This document shows positions 7,731 through 16,349 of a stretch of 64,000 bases of DNA, in pieces; within the stretch, counting starts at the first letter, position 1; every line of letters starts with the position of its first letter. The stretch is taken from the NCBI RefSeq assembly GCF_001905345.1, contig NZ_LFBV01000014.1, positions 1 through 64,000 of the forward strand. The letters run 5' to 3'. The position numbers were made by a program, and so were the translations under genes. This stretch comes from Streptomyces uncialis (lineage in GTDB: Bacteria > Actinomycetota > Actinomycetes > Streptomycetales > Streptomycetaceae). Under the pieces are notes generated by a model. It did not search any database. It had not been told where the DNA came from and saw only the letters and a list, made by a program, of their open reading frames with translations.

Positions 7731-8654
7731 TCACGGGAGGGTGTCGGCGTCGACCCTGGAGAAAATCAGGTCGCTCTCACCCGCAAGGGGCCCGATGAGT
7801 CGTTCCGGAACGCGGACGGCACCATTCAGCGCCGCTACGTAGCTTTCCGGCGTGTAGTCGTTGACGAGGCTGTACGGGTGGAACCCGTGAGCCTGCATGG
7901 TCTCCATCAGCTCATCGGCGGAGTCGCCGAGCCGTGCCATCCGTTCCGGGGTCACCTCCACCGTGATCTCCGTGTCGGGGCGGAGCAGCGGAAGCATGTG
8001 CGCCATCCCCCGAACGACGCTGCCCTCCGCGCCTTCCACGTCGATCTTGATGACGCGAGCTCGTGAGACCTCTTCGGCTGTGAGGAGATCCGGCAGCGGC
8101 CTTGCCTCGATCTCAAAGGTCGACTCGGTCGGCCCCTCGTACGGGACGATGCTGTTCGCGCCCATATTGGCGGAGCTGGCCAGCACGAACGTCAAAGTTT
8201 CCTCGGTATCTGAGACCGCGCCGTTGATCGCGCGAACATTGCGATGCCCGTTGAGTACGACGTTCCGCAGGAGACGTTGATGGAACACGGGCGACGCCTC
8301 GATGGAGACGACCTGGCCCTCGTCCCCGACCAACTGTGCGGCGAGAAGGCTGTAGTAGCCGATGTTGGCGCCAACATCGACGTAGGTGTCTCCGGGCCGC
8401 AGCCGCCGACGGAGCCACCCGGTCATGTGCGGCTCCCAGACCCCGAACAGGTAGAGGTAGCGCTGGATGAGATCCTGCGTGTCGACGGCGACCCGGACAC
8501 CCGATCCGGTCTCGATGACGCGCAGGCGAGGGTGATCACGCAGCCGGGGGTTGAGGTACCGGCTCGCGAGCAGGGCCTTACCGATCGGGCCAGGAGCATC
8601 GCGCACGTAGCGACGGCCGAGGGTGACCAGGACTTCTGACACTTGAGTGCTCAT
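7731..8654 (-). CDS. FkbM-family methyltransferase
   Basis: 307 residues from ATG 8654. The SAM-binding core is clear: YVDVGANIGYYSLLAAQLVG (motif I), then VVSIEASP and, later, VIKIDVEGAEGSVVRGM, the FkbM hallmark. FkbM enzymes O-methylate sugars or polyketide hydroxyls. With a glycosyltransferase at 3982 in the same element, a joint role in methylated glycan or natural-product decoration is plausible. The substrate is unknown. The 385 bases upstream contain no gene. Confidence 0.88.
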   Translation of the reverse strand: MSTQVSEVLVTLGRRYVRDAPGPIGKALLASRYLNPRLRDHPRLRVIETGSGVRVAVDTQDLIQRYLYLFGVWEPHMTGWLRRRLRPGDTYVDVGANIGYYSLLAAQLVGDEGQVVSIEASPVFHQRLLRNVVLNGHRNVRAINGAVSDTEETLTFVLASSANMGANSIVPYEGPTESTFEIEARPLPDLLTAEEVSRARVIKIDVEGAEGSVVRGMAHMLPLLRPDTEITVEVTPERMARLGDSADELMETMQAHGFHPYSLVNDYTPESYVAALNGAVRVPERLIGPLAGESDLIFSRVDADTLP

Positions 8655-9039
8655 CCGCTCGCCTCTCCGTCGGGTTCTTCCGAACGGTAACGCTCGTGGC
8701 GATCTCTATGACGGGCGCGTCGCGAACCACTGGTCCGCATCGTCCGGCTCGTCGGTCGCGAAGGGCACGCCACCTTGCCGCACCGGAGCGATGGCCACCG
8801 CGCCACTCACGACTCCGAGGTCTCCACCACGACCTGCGACACCAGCGGGGCACTGAGCTGAAACATGGGGGCTGTCACACCAGTCACGGCGTCACAGGAC
8901 CCGGCTACCTGGGCGAACGTGACCACGGTCGATGTGACACCCCCGTGTTTCAGCCATGCCCGGACGTCGCACCGTGCGCGGTTGCCCACACTCTTAAGAT
9001 CCTCTAGACATCTACATGACTGCTGGGTCTGGGGGACGC
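8655..9039. repeat. Non-coding stretch with a long imperfect inverted repeat (8857-8954)
   Basis: No convincing gene lies here. GCTGAAACATGGGGGCTGTC... at 8857-8879 is repeated in inverted form at 8933-8954. About 21 of 22 positions match, apart from one inserted base, and 53 nt separate the arms. Candidate roles are a cis-acting transfer locus or an operator for the gene at 9040. No protein is known to bind it. Confidence 0.5.
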
Positions 9040-9609
9040 ATGGGGAGCACCGGGCAATGGATCACGATCGCCGCGGTCTTGCTGGGCGCACTCACCACAC
9101 ACCTGACGACGTTCTTGATGGAGCGGCAGCGCAAGAAGCACGAGCTGGTGACCCGCTGGGACAGCAAGAAGCTTGACGCGTACGAGGGTTACGTCGACAA
9201 CGTCCGGACTTGCATCTTCCTTGCCGTTCACCTCTACGAGTGCAAGGAAGGCCTCCGAGAGCGCGACAAGTCCGACCAGGAGATCCTCGCCGACATGTCG
9301 GAGGCAGGCCGGATGCGCGGACGGGCTTTCGAACGGATCATGCTTCTTGGCGGCGACGACGTGGTCGAGGCGGCACACGAACTCAACGCCGTCGCCCTCC
9401 AGGTCGACTGGCAGGCCAGCGGCAAGATCGAGGGGACGTTGGAGGACTGGCGTGAGCGGAATCGCGCAGCCTTCAGGGCCGTCAACAACTTCCACGAGTC
9501 GGCACGCGTGGACCTGGGAGTGGACGGCAGGGTCTCGGGCGAGAGGCACCCCGAGCGGGACCTCCTGCTCCCCCCTGCTCGCCGAGGCGGCGGCAGCGGC
9601 AACGCCTGA
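9040..9609 (+). CDS. Membrane-anchored coiled protein at the AICE right end
   Basis: 189 residues. I choose ATG 9040 because GGGGGAC precedes it at good spacing; ATG 9016 would add eight residues with no ribosome site. A single N-terminal membrane helix (WITIAAVLLGALTTHLTTFLM) is followed by a basic stop-transfer stretch (RQRKKHE). A long helical cytoplasmic part follows (WDSKKLDAYEGYVDNVRTC, DKSDQEILADMSEAGRMRGRAFERI). The layout resembles small membrane-bound proteins often found at element borders. No enzyme motif is visible. It is the last gene before the attachment site. Confidence 0.6.
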   Translation: MGSTGQWITIAAVLLGALTTHLTTFLMERQRKKHELVTRWDSKKLDAYEGYVDNVRTCIFLAVHLYECKEGLRERDKSDQEILADMSEAGRMRGRAFERIMLLGGDDVVEAAHELNAVALQVDWQASGKIEGTLEDWRERNRAAFRAVNNFHESARVDLGVDGRVSGERHPERDLLLPPARRGGGSGNA

Positions 9610-9743
9610 CGAGTCCGGACCGCGGGGAGTGAGCGGGGAGTGGATCATGGAACCCTCCCCCCTCGAAGCCTGCGGAGACCAACGCAGACCGATGCTCTGA
9701 CCTGCGCCTCAACCGAAGAGTGCAGGTTGGCGGCCTACCCGTA

Positions 9744-9790
9744 CTTCGTTCGGGACGAAGAGGTCGTGGGTTCAAATCCCGCCACCCCGA
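9744..9790 (+). other. attR-like site: 3' half of a tRNA-Pro (CGG)
   Basis: From the anticodon stem onward this matches a proline tRNA: stem CTTCG/CGAAG around loop TTCGGGA (anticodon CGG), variable loop, T-arm GTGGGTTCAAATCCCGC, acceptor strand CACCCCG and discriminator A at 9790. The D-arm and 5' acceptor strand are missing; the upstream bases do not fold into them. A 3'-end tRNA copy is what site-specific integration leaves at the far end of an AICE. pSAM2 is known to use tRNA-Pro. The intact gene should lie left of this window, next to the integrase. Confidence 0.8.
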
Positions 9791-9806
9791 CAGCTGAAAC
9801 ACCAGG

Positions 9807-9844
9807 TCAGGGGCCTGATCCGCGAGAGCGGGTCGGGCCCCTGA
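9807..9844 (+). terminator. tRNA-Pro downstream hairpin (copy 1)
   Basis: A 17-bp stem, TCAGGGGCCTGATCCGC at 9807-9823 against 9828-9844, with two G-U type pairs and a GAGA tetraloop. It sits 17 nt after the tRNA 3' end and so would be the natural tRNA terminator. A near copy recurs at 16910. Confidence 0.75.
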
Positions 9845-10376
9845 GTGGTTGTGGGGGCCGGTTTGAGAGTCATTTGGGAGCCGAGTTCGGATCTGACTCC
9901 CGGGTACCGCGCCGCAGGATCAGGCTCTGATGGGCACGCGCTGCCCGGCAGAACGGCTTATCGCCTTCGTCGGGCTCAGCGAGCTGTGGACGGCGCAGAG
10001 GCGACCGCCACCAGCCCAGCGCCATGACCCGCCACAGTTCCGTAAGGACGAGAGGAGCCACTCCGCGGCCCACGGCAGGATCGTGTGCGAAAGGGCAGCG
10101 ATGAGGATGGACGGGGGCCGACTGTCACACTCCTCCGCGAGCATGATCACGCAGTGCCACATGAAGACCTACACAACGCGCTGAAGCGGACTGCGGACCG
10201 GCCTGATGGGGATATCCGCAACGTTGGTGTGCCGCCTCTCCAGGATCTGGCGGGACAGTTCCGAGCCGCCGCCGGAACCAGTCCGCGTAGCCGATCGGGA
10301 TACTGCGCTGCCATTTCCGGGGCGTACGACCGACGACGCACGGATGGCGGGTCGTGGGCGGCGTGAGCGGCGTCCC
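9845..10376. other. No recognisable gene; likely remnant DNA
   Basis: Short frames here have no ribosome sites or family resemblance. On the minus strand, about 10180-10330 keeps a short coherent reading (SIPIGYADWFRRRLG) ahead of the transposase gene. It may be a gene remnant, but I cannot name it. Confidence 0.4.
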
Positions 10377-11276
10377 TTAGGCGAGTGATTCCGATGTGAT
10401 CAGTGATCGTGTGACCGGCTGGCGGGTTTTGTGGTTGTGCCAGATCGCGGCGGCCATGGCGAGGATGCGTTGGGCGACGCGGACGGCGACGCCTTCGAAG
10501 GTCCGGCCGCCGTGCTGTTCCAGGTCGAGCTGGCCCTTGAGGGTGTCGTTGACGGACTCGATCAGTTGCCGCACCGACTTCAGGAGGCTCTCGCCCTTGC
10601 GCTCCTTCTCGCGTTTGAACGACGGACGCAGCAACCCGGCACCCCTCAGAGCCAGGGCGGCCTCGAACTCCTTCGAGGCGAAACCCTTGTCCGAGATCAC
10701 CAGCAGGCCCGGCCGGTCCGTGGCCAGGCGTGGTTCCCGGTCCAGCATCGCCGTCATCACCTCCCGCTCGTCCAGCTTCGGACTCGCCAGGGCCCACAGG
10801 ATCGGCATCCCGGCCGGAGTGCAGACCAGGAAGAGGCGGAGGCCCCAGAAGAACCGGCTGTGACTGGCGCAGTACCCGTATCCGGCCCAGCCGGCCATGT
10901 CCGACCGCTTCACGGTCGGACGCGAGCGACCGCATTCCACCGGGGTGGAGTCGACGATCCAGTGCGGATCGAACCAGAAGTCCGTGTCGACCGCCAGCAG
11001 CCGTATCACCCTCTTGACCAGCGGCAACGCGGCCCGCAGCCGCTTGTTCCAGCCCGGCTGCTTGGGCACGTACGGGAACATCGAGCCCAAGCGGGAGTCC
11101 ACGAACCGCAACCACCGCGACTCCGAGGTGAAGCCCAGCAGCGCCTGCGCGACAGCGAGGGTGACCAGCTCGGAATCCGTCAGTCCCGGCGGTCGGCCCA
11201 GCCACCGAGTGCCCCCGGTCTCGTCGTCGATCTTCACGTACAGTGCGGTCAGCAGGGCGTCCAGGTTGTTCGTCAC
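10377..11276 (-). CDS. IS982-like family transposase
   Basis: About 299 residues from GTG 11276; an upstream ATG at 11339 would add 21. The DDE-type core is visible. The first Asp is in HWIVDSTPVECGRSRP, followed by the DMAGWAGYGYC and SRFFWGLRL block typical of IS982-like enzymes. The second Asp is in LLVISDKGFAS. A Glu lies in QLIESVNDTLKGQLDLE. It looks full length with all catalytic residues present. I could not identify terminal inverted repeats at either end, so the insertion may be old or its ends lie further out. Confidence 0.8.
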   Translation of the reverse strand: MTNNLDALLTALYVKIDDETGGTRWLGRPPGLTDSELVTLAVAQALLGFTSESRWLRFVDSRLGSMFPYVPKQPGWNKRLRAALPLVKRVIRLLAVDTDFWFDPHWIVDSTPVECGRSRPTVKRSDMAGWAGYGYCASHSRFFWGLRLFLVCTPAGMPILWALASPKLDEREVMTAMLDREPRLATDRPGLLVISDKGFASKEFEAALALRGAGLLRPSFKREKERKGESLLKSVRQLIESVNDTLKGQLDLEQHGGRTFEGVAVRVAQRILAMAAAIWHNHKTRQPVTRSLITSESLA

Positions 11277-11465
11277 ACAGCGATCATGGACGCCCTGTCC
11301 GCGTTCCCGAACACACCACCAGCATTCGGAACGACTCATCTAGTGGCGGCCGGAGTAGCCCTGTCCAAATTGGCCACGCCCGCACCGCTGCCAGCCACGA
11401 GCGGTTGGCCAGATCAGCCCCTCCAGTGAGCCAGATCCTGGCTTCCCCTTCTCAACTTCCTTATT

Positions 11466-11486
11466 AACTCAGTAAGCTGCTGAGTT
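11466..11486. promoter_or_regulatory. Palindrome immediately before the 11487 start
   Basis: AACTCAG at 11466-11472 and CTGAGTT at 11480-11486 flank 7 bases. The second arm abuts the ATG at 11487. A site this close would mask the ribosome entry region or act as an operator; no regulator is known. Confidence 0.4.
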
Positions 11487-11825
11487 ATGGACTTCACAAT
11501 TATCAAGCACGCGGTCGAGGTCGACCACGGCATCAAGCGCTTGTCCATGCACTTCATCAAGAAGCATGCTGCGCCGGAACGAGCCCGGCTCAGCTCTGAG
11601 TTGTGCATACAGATCAGCGAAGAGTTCGAGAGGCTCGGGCTCTCCACCCTGCCACGGACGCTGCCGACATCGGAGAACGAGTTCGTGTGGATCATTCAAC
11701 GCGACAGCGTCCTCGGCGAAGTTGCCGACGCTGCCGCCGCCCTAGCGCACCTGGACAAGCTCGGGATGAGCCCTCTCCCCCAAGTGTTCGACAACTACCC
11801 ACGAGCCAAGAGCAACTTGAGCTGA
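11487..11825 (+). CDS. Hypothetical protein, 112 aa
   Basis: Starts at ATG 11487 (MDFTIIKHAVEVDHGIKRLSMHF). Codon use is less GC-biased than in neighbours. A helical N-terminal half is followed by EFVWIIQRDSVLGEVADAAAALAHLDKLG. There is no obvious Shine-Dalgarno, the palindrome occupying that place. I recognise no family. The coherent alpha-helical composition suggests a real gene brought in with the surrounding island. Confidence 0.45.
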   Translation: MDFTIIKHAVEVDHGIKRLSMHFIKKHAAPERARLSSELCIQISEEFERLGLSTLPRTLPTSENEFVWIIQRDSVLGEVADAAAALAHLDKLGMSPLPQVFDNYPRAKSNLS

Positions 11826-12262
11826 AGTTACGTAGAAGCGACACGACTGATTCCTGCATGTCGCGTACATCAATGAGCGCATCTACCGCATCCAGCATGG
11901 GCTCCGCACTGAAAACGCCTGCGCGCGCTCACGGCCCGTCCGTACGGTGGCTCCAACGGGACACGCCAGTCGCACTGATGACGCCTCGCCACCTGGCCAC
12001 AGGGCACCGGTACCGGCATGTTCAAGAGTTTTAGATGAGCAACGCTGAAGAGATAAGCGGCCCGCGTGAGGAACCCGCCTTTATCGTCGGCACCTCTGGA
12101 CGACTGCCGCTTCGAACCACATGCATGCTTGAGCTGACAGGAGCAGAGATTCCCAGGTACTGACATAGATGGAACGCTCTTCTCAGTGACCGTCTCCGCA
12201 TTCATGCAGCCGAACATGTACCACACCCGAGCGGACTCGTCAAGGGGGAATGGGATCTCCGC
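11826..12262. other. Gene-free stretch of mixed composition
   Basis: I see no supported coding region. Overall GC is lower than the chromosome average, in keeping with acquired or decayed DNA. Confidence 0.45.
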
Positions 12263-12679
12263 ATGAGGGCCGCCAGCCCCAAAGCTGCGCAGGCACTGGG
12301 TCGCCAGTACGCAAGGCAATTCACCGAGGCACTGGCCGAGTTCCCCAAGCCGCTCATCGCCCACAGGCCAAAGCGACACTCCGGGCAGGCCGATCAGGAG
12401 GTGCTCAACTGGTTGTGCACTCGACTCGCCGGACGACCCCCGGGGCTGGCCCTCATCCACACCAGCCGGGGGATTTCCTGGTTCCGCCTCACGGCGGACG
12501 GCCCGGATCTTGGACCCCTGCCTCCGGAATCACCCGCCTTGAGGCCTCTTCCCTGTCGTGCGGCCGAGGTCGAGCTGTTCCTGTCACCCGCAAAGTTCGG
12601 GGCCTACGCCGCTTGTCAACACCGGCGCTACCCGCACATGAGCTGCAGGCCGACCTGGCTCCCGCCAGAGTCGCCCTAG
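12263..12679 (+). CDS. Hypothetical protein, 138 aa (uncertain)
   Basis: From ATG 12263. It reads as a plausible soluble protein (AAQALGRQYARQFTEALAEFPK, EVLNWLCTRLAGRPPGLALIHTSRGISWFRL) before ending in a Pro/Cys-rich tail. A competing frame at 12250-13044 looks like a shadow. No ribosome site is convincing and no family is recognised, so it could be a remnant. Confidence 0.35.
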   Translation: MRAASPKAAQALGRQYARQFTEALAEFPKPLIAHRPKRHSGQADQEVLNWLCTRLAGRPPGLALIHTSRGISWFRLTADGPDLGPLPPESPALRPLPCRAAEVELFLSPAKFGAYAACQHRRYPHMSCRPTWLPPESP

Positions 12680-12802
12680 GCAGAAGAGGATATATCTGGA
12701 GAATCCTTGACATAACTACCTGGGCGGCGAGTTCAGTGCGGCTCGCCACCCTTCGTGATGACCGGCAGGCCACCTCGGACCACACATTGGAGATCTGCGC
12801 CC

Positions 12803-15145
12803 ATGACCACCGACAAACCCGCTGCCCTTTCCGTCGATGTCCCCTGGGGGACGGACACGATCCGGGTAACCAACATCGCGCCCCACCTCCCTGCCGACTC
12901 AACGGACAGCCATGTCGCGGCGGTGACCGCAGCGGGCCGGGCCAATCCGAGCACCTGGCTACCGGACACTGCGTGGGGAGCCATAGCTCGTGCGACAACT
13001 TGGCCCGAAGCATTGGCGGTTCAGCTTCGCCCGACGCAGGATGAGCCCACGGACCTCCTGATGGTCGAGAACGTCGAAGGGGCGACGCTGCTGTCGGTTG
13101 TCACCCGTGTCCTGCTCAGCGAGCTGTTTCCCGGTCCCCAGCCTCGTACCGGCATGGAGGTCTCGGAGGTACCCGACCCGCAGGTGCACGGGATCACTCA
13201 TGAGGGCCGTCCCGGTGCGATCGTGCAGTACCGCTACGAGAACCCCGCCCACCTGCGGAACCACGTGTGGCAGACCATCCACGCGACGTTGTCGCTCAAC
13301 AGCTACGCCACTTCCATCCTCACGCGCTCCGTCACCCGCAACCTGATCACCCACCCCGTCGAGATCGCCTTCGAGGACGGCGCGGAGCCGATCCACGTTC
13401 TCGTCGTCCGTGACGGCATCACTCGACTCGCCAGCGCCTGGGCGGTACTAGCCGGGCACGGTGCAGACCCCGCCAAGGTGGCCACCCTGGCTACCGACGC
13501 ACTGCTCGGCAGCGCTTCCGCGGCGGGGACGGCCGCAGGGCCCGATCTCGGGGAGCGGCTGGCCGCCAGCCGAACTCGGTGGCGGCAGGAACTTCGGCAA
13601 GAGTTCCACGATGAGATGAAGGGGACGACGCCCGGGCTTCGGGCCGCTCAGATCGCCCAGTCCTACGTCGTTCCGGCGCAGATCGCCGTCGGGGTTGAGG
13701 GACACGAGGGCCGAGTGCTTTCTCCCGAAGACATCTTTGACGACGCCATTCGTTCAGTACTGGCCTCGGTACACGTGGAGTTCAAGCAGTGGGATGCGGC
13801 GGCCCAGAACATCGAGGTCATCACCCGGGCCCTGAAGCGGATCATCCAGCAAGGCGACCCGCGTTGGAACACAGCCGATCTCCAGGCGGTGTACGGCCTT
13901 GCTGTCGGCCGCATTCCCGTGGCCGAGCTTCCGCAGGTCTTCGGGGGCGATCCGGCACCACCCGGGACCGCCTTGTGGCGTGCCGTCTACCTGGTCAGCG
14001 CCCTGACACAACCAGATCTCCTGGAGCTTCTCAAGGACCAAGCAAAGGCCATCAAAGGCGGCCAGCGTATGAGTATGAAGGGGTTCGGGGAGCTACTCGG
14101 TCCGATCGTCGACCTGCCCTGGCGTGCGAAGAAGAAACTCGTCACCAAGCAGGCTCGAAACGCGTGGAACAACGGTGGTGTGCTGTCGAACGACGTCACC
14201 CGGGGCTGGACTCCACAGCCCATCGACGACTTCACCGCGCTGATCGCACCGGCGATGAACGGCGACGACGACGCCCGCCGCACCCTGGCTGCGGCCGGCG
14301 GTGTCGCCTTGATCGCCGACAAGCTGCTAACCAGGAACGTCGGCTCATCGCTGGGGGCAAAGAAGGAGAAGGGCGGTGTCCCTTTCCGGTCGGACGTGAA
14401 CAAGGTCATCGAGGGACTCTCACGGCCGACGAACGAACTCGGCCTGTGGACTCTCGCGCTGGCCGCTAAGACGTTCCGCAGTGCCGACCTCCCACAGAAC
14501 TCCGTGCCCAGGCAGAGCCTGACCGGCAGGGAGTCGGCCACGTCATCAGAGCCGCCGTACGTGTACTTCAAAGTTGACCTCAATGCCCCAGACCGCATCG
14601 CCCGCGACGCCAATGGCGTGCCGATGCCGCTGTACGAATGGGATGTCGTTGCGGCCTCGGCCCCGGAGCGCGCGGCACAGGCCGTACCCTCGTCGACGGT
14701 CATCGGTCCGGCGCCGGTGCAGGTTCCAGTGGCGCCCTCGGCGAACGGTGAGACGGTGCTGGTAGACGGCGGCGTCTCCACCAGGGCCTCTTCCGGCGAG
14801 GTGCCCGCCACCACGGACCCGGTGACGGCGCTGTTCCAGGACGGCGCTGTTGAGGGGGCCGAAGACGCTCCACCACCCCCCAGCCAGCGCGCCGCCGCGC
14901 ACCGCAAGGCCCTCCACCTCGGGGTGCAGGGCGCCCGGGACGCCCTCGACCATCTGCACGCCCTGGAGCCGGAAGTCGGGGACCACACCCCGATCGTCCC
15001 GGTGGACCAGCTGGACGACCTGCACAAACTGCTGGTCGGCATCCTGACTGACGTGGAGAACCTGCGGCGCAGGACCGTGGAGAACCATGTGCCAGAGGGC
15101 GACGACCCGGAATCCGATGAATCCCAGGAGACGGTCCTGGACTGA
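12803..15145 (+). CDS. Large orphan protein (780 aa) between att remnants
   Basis: I start it at ATG 12803 (MTTDKPAALSVDVPWGTDTIRV); ATG 12755 adds 16 residues. Near residues 150-235 there is a block (VHGITHEGRPGAIVQYRYEN, HATLSLNSYATSILTRSVTRNLI, PIHVLVVRDGITRLASAWAVLAG). In order and spacing it recalls ParB/sulfiredoxin-like folds, whose core ends in a D-G-x-x-R motif. The middle is long and helical with basic patches (LPWRAKKKLVTKQARNAW). The C-terminus has a Pro-rich linker and a final helix (LLVGILTDVENLRRRTVENH). There is no membrane helix. A strong hairpin terminator follows at 15193. The position in an integration hot spot suggests cargo such as a defence gene; the function is unknown. 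Confidence 0.75.
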   Translation: MTTDKPAALSVDVPWGTDTIRVTNIAPHLPADSTDSHVAAVTAAGRANPSTWLPDTAWGAIARATTWPEALAVQLRPTQDEPTDLLMVENVEGATLLSVVTRVLLSELFPGPQPRTGMEVSEVPDPQVHGITHEGRPGAIVQYRYENPAHLRNHVWQTIHATLSLNSYATSILTRSVTRNLITHPVEIAFEDGAEPIHVLVVRDGITRLASAWAVLAGHGADPAKVATLATDALLGSASAAGTAAGPDLGERLAASRTRWRQELRQEFHDEMKGTTPGLRAAQIAQSYVVPAQIAVGVEGHEGRVLSPEDIFDDAIRSVLASVHVEFKQWDAAAQNIEVITRALKRIIQQGDPRWNTADLQAVYGLAVGRIPVAELPQVFGGDPAPPGTALWRAVYLVSALTQPDLLELLKDQAKAIKGGQRMSMKGFGELLGPIVDLPWRAKKKLVTKQARNAWNNGGVLSNDVTRGWTPQPIDDFTALIAPAMNGDDDARRTLAAAGGVALIADKLLTRNVGSSLGAKKEKGGVPFRSDVNKVIEGLSRPTNELGLWTLALAAKTFRSADLPQNSVPRQSLTGRESATSSEPPYVYFKVDLNAPDRIARDANGVPMPLYEWDVVAASAPERAAQAVPSSTVIGPAPVQVPVAPSANGETVLVDGGVSTRASSGEVPATTDPVTALFQDGAVEGAEDAPPPPSQRAAAHRKALHLGVQGARDALDHLHALEPEVGDHTPIVPVDQLDDLHKLLVGILTDVENLRRRTVENHVPEGDDPESDESQETVLD

Positions 15146-15150
15146 CCGGT

Positions 15151-15194
15151 AAGAGGTCGTTATTCAAATCCTCCTCCCTGACAGTGAAACACCA
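15151..15194 (+). other. Decayed tRNA-Pro-type attachment site
   Basis: AAGAGGTCGTTATTCAAATC at 15151-15170 and the next 24 bases align with 9759-9804 (variable loop, T-arm, acceptor end and the ACAGCTGAAACACCA flank). There are several substitutions and small gaps, and the T-arm no longer pairs well. It adjoins the C-terminal end of an integrase relic, the usual att-int order. Confidence 0.6.
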
Positions 15195-15235
15195 AGTTGG
15201 GACCGGTGCTGAGAGATCACACCGGTCCCAACTTG
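15193..15235. terminator. Strong hairpin terminator after the orphan gene
   Basis: CAAGTTGGGACCGGTG (15193-15208) pairs perfectly over 16 bp with 15220-15235; the loop is 11 nt. It lies 47 bases after the stop at 15145 and also faces the integrase relic from the other side. Confidence 0.75.
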
Positions 15236-16349
15236 CTGTATGTCCCGTTTGGGAGCCACCCGGGGTGCAGACTCCGAGATCCGGCTCCCGGCTGGCTACC
15301 AGCGAGCAGCTTTCCTCCTTGTTGAGACTCCTCAGGCAACTGGGACGTACTGCGTGCGTCGCAGAAGATCGCTAAGTACGCGCACCGTGACGTGGGGCTC
15401 ATCGCCAGACGGGTGCCGACGGCCATCTCCCACTGCTCGGTCAGTCCGAGCGTGAGTCGCTTGCGCATACCTGGGGTGACGTGTGCGTAGCGCGCCAAGA
15501 CGGAGCCGTCGATGTGTCCAACGTGTTCGTCCATGAGGACCTTCTTGGTGCCGAGATTCTCCATCACTGTCCAGTGGGTGTGGCGGAGACCGTGGGGTGT
15601 GAGGCCCTTGGCGATCGGAAGCCAGCAGGCGTCGGCCCGGTCGCTGGCTCCGCGTCCTCGGGCCGGGACGCCGGGCCACGGCTCGCCGAGCAGCGGGACT
15701 GGAAGGGCCTCCTGTGGTGCCTTCTTCGGGTACCAGCCGGAGACAGCCAGGGTGAACAGCCACGTCGCGAAGCGGTTTCGGCACCAGTGGGCTGCTTGCT
15801 ACGACACCGCGCCGCCCCGCACGAACCTTAGGTCCGCGATGGCCCGCTCCCCCCTCATCCGCTTGGCTTCGGTGACGCGGTCGGGATCGCTGAGGACGTT
15901 GGACACCGTGCCCGTGGAGACTTCGGGCACGGCCTGCGACGTTGGCGAGCTTCGCACCGTGGTGGCCGTCGGTGCGGGCCGCGCCCCGGCCACGGAAGAC
16001 GTAGCTCTTGTCGGCCCTGGTCGCCAACCACGTCGCCCGCACGAAGCCGAATCCCTGCACGTTCCAAGGAACCAGTCCATCGCGTCGATGTGCGGTAGCT
16101 GTCGTCCTTGGGTGGGCAGCGCACCAGCTCGCCGGTGTCGAGTTCGTACAGCTGCCACTTGACGCGGAGAGCCGGGCGGGCGAACTCCGTCTCCAAGCCG
16201 ACGATTTCGCCCCAGCGTATGCCGGTGTACCCCTTGCGGACCACGGCGCCGAACTCGTCGTCGCGGCCGGAGAGCAGAGCGGCGCGCTCGGCGGTCAGCA
16301 GGCTGCCGAGCGGGTCGGTGACGACCTTCTCCGGACCACGCTCAAGGGA
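15217..16349 (-). pseudogene. Broken tyrosine integrase
   Basis: Two integrase segments survive in different frames. The C-terminal catalytic part (about 15400-15790) shows LTPHGLRHTHWT, with the RHxxWT signature, then DEHVGHIDGSVLARYAHVT, leading into the catalytic Tyr region. The middle (about 16091-16349) shows LLTAERAALLSGRDDEFGAVV and TGIRWGEIVGLE, the first catalytic Arg box. Between them lies foreign LacI-like sequence, and the N-terminal domain is missing. It cannot make a working recombinase. This is the ghost of an earlier element integrated at the att-like site at 15151. Confidence 0.75.
15799..15948 (-). pseudogene. LacI-type helix-turn-helix fragment inside the integrase relic
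   Basis: STGTVSNVLSDPDRVTEAKR, followed by RAIADLRFVRGGAV, matches the recognition helix and hinge of LacI regulators. The first HTH helix (KLANVAG) is readable in a neighbouring frame, so it is frameshifted. Only about 50 residues remain. It splits the integrase remnants and shows that the region was rearranged. Confidence 0.55.

Noticed and set aside
10147..11205. Long minus-strand frame (352 aa) overlapping the transposase
   Set aside because: Rich in Arg/Gly/Pro with no domain; a shadow of the real transposase frame.
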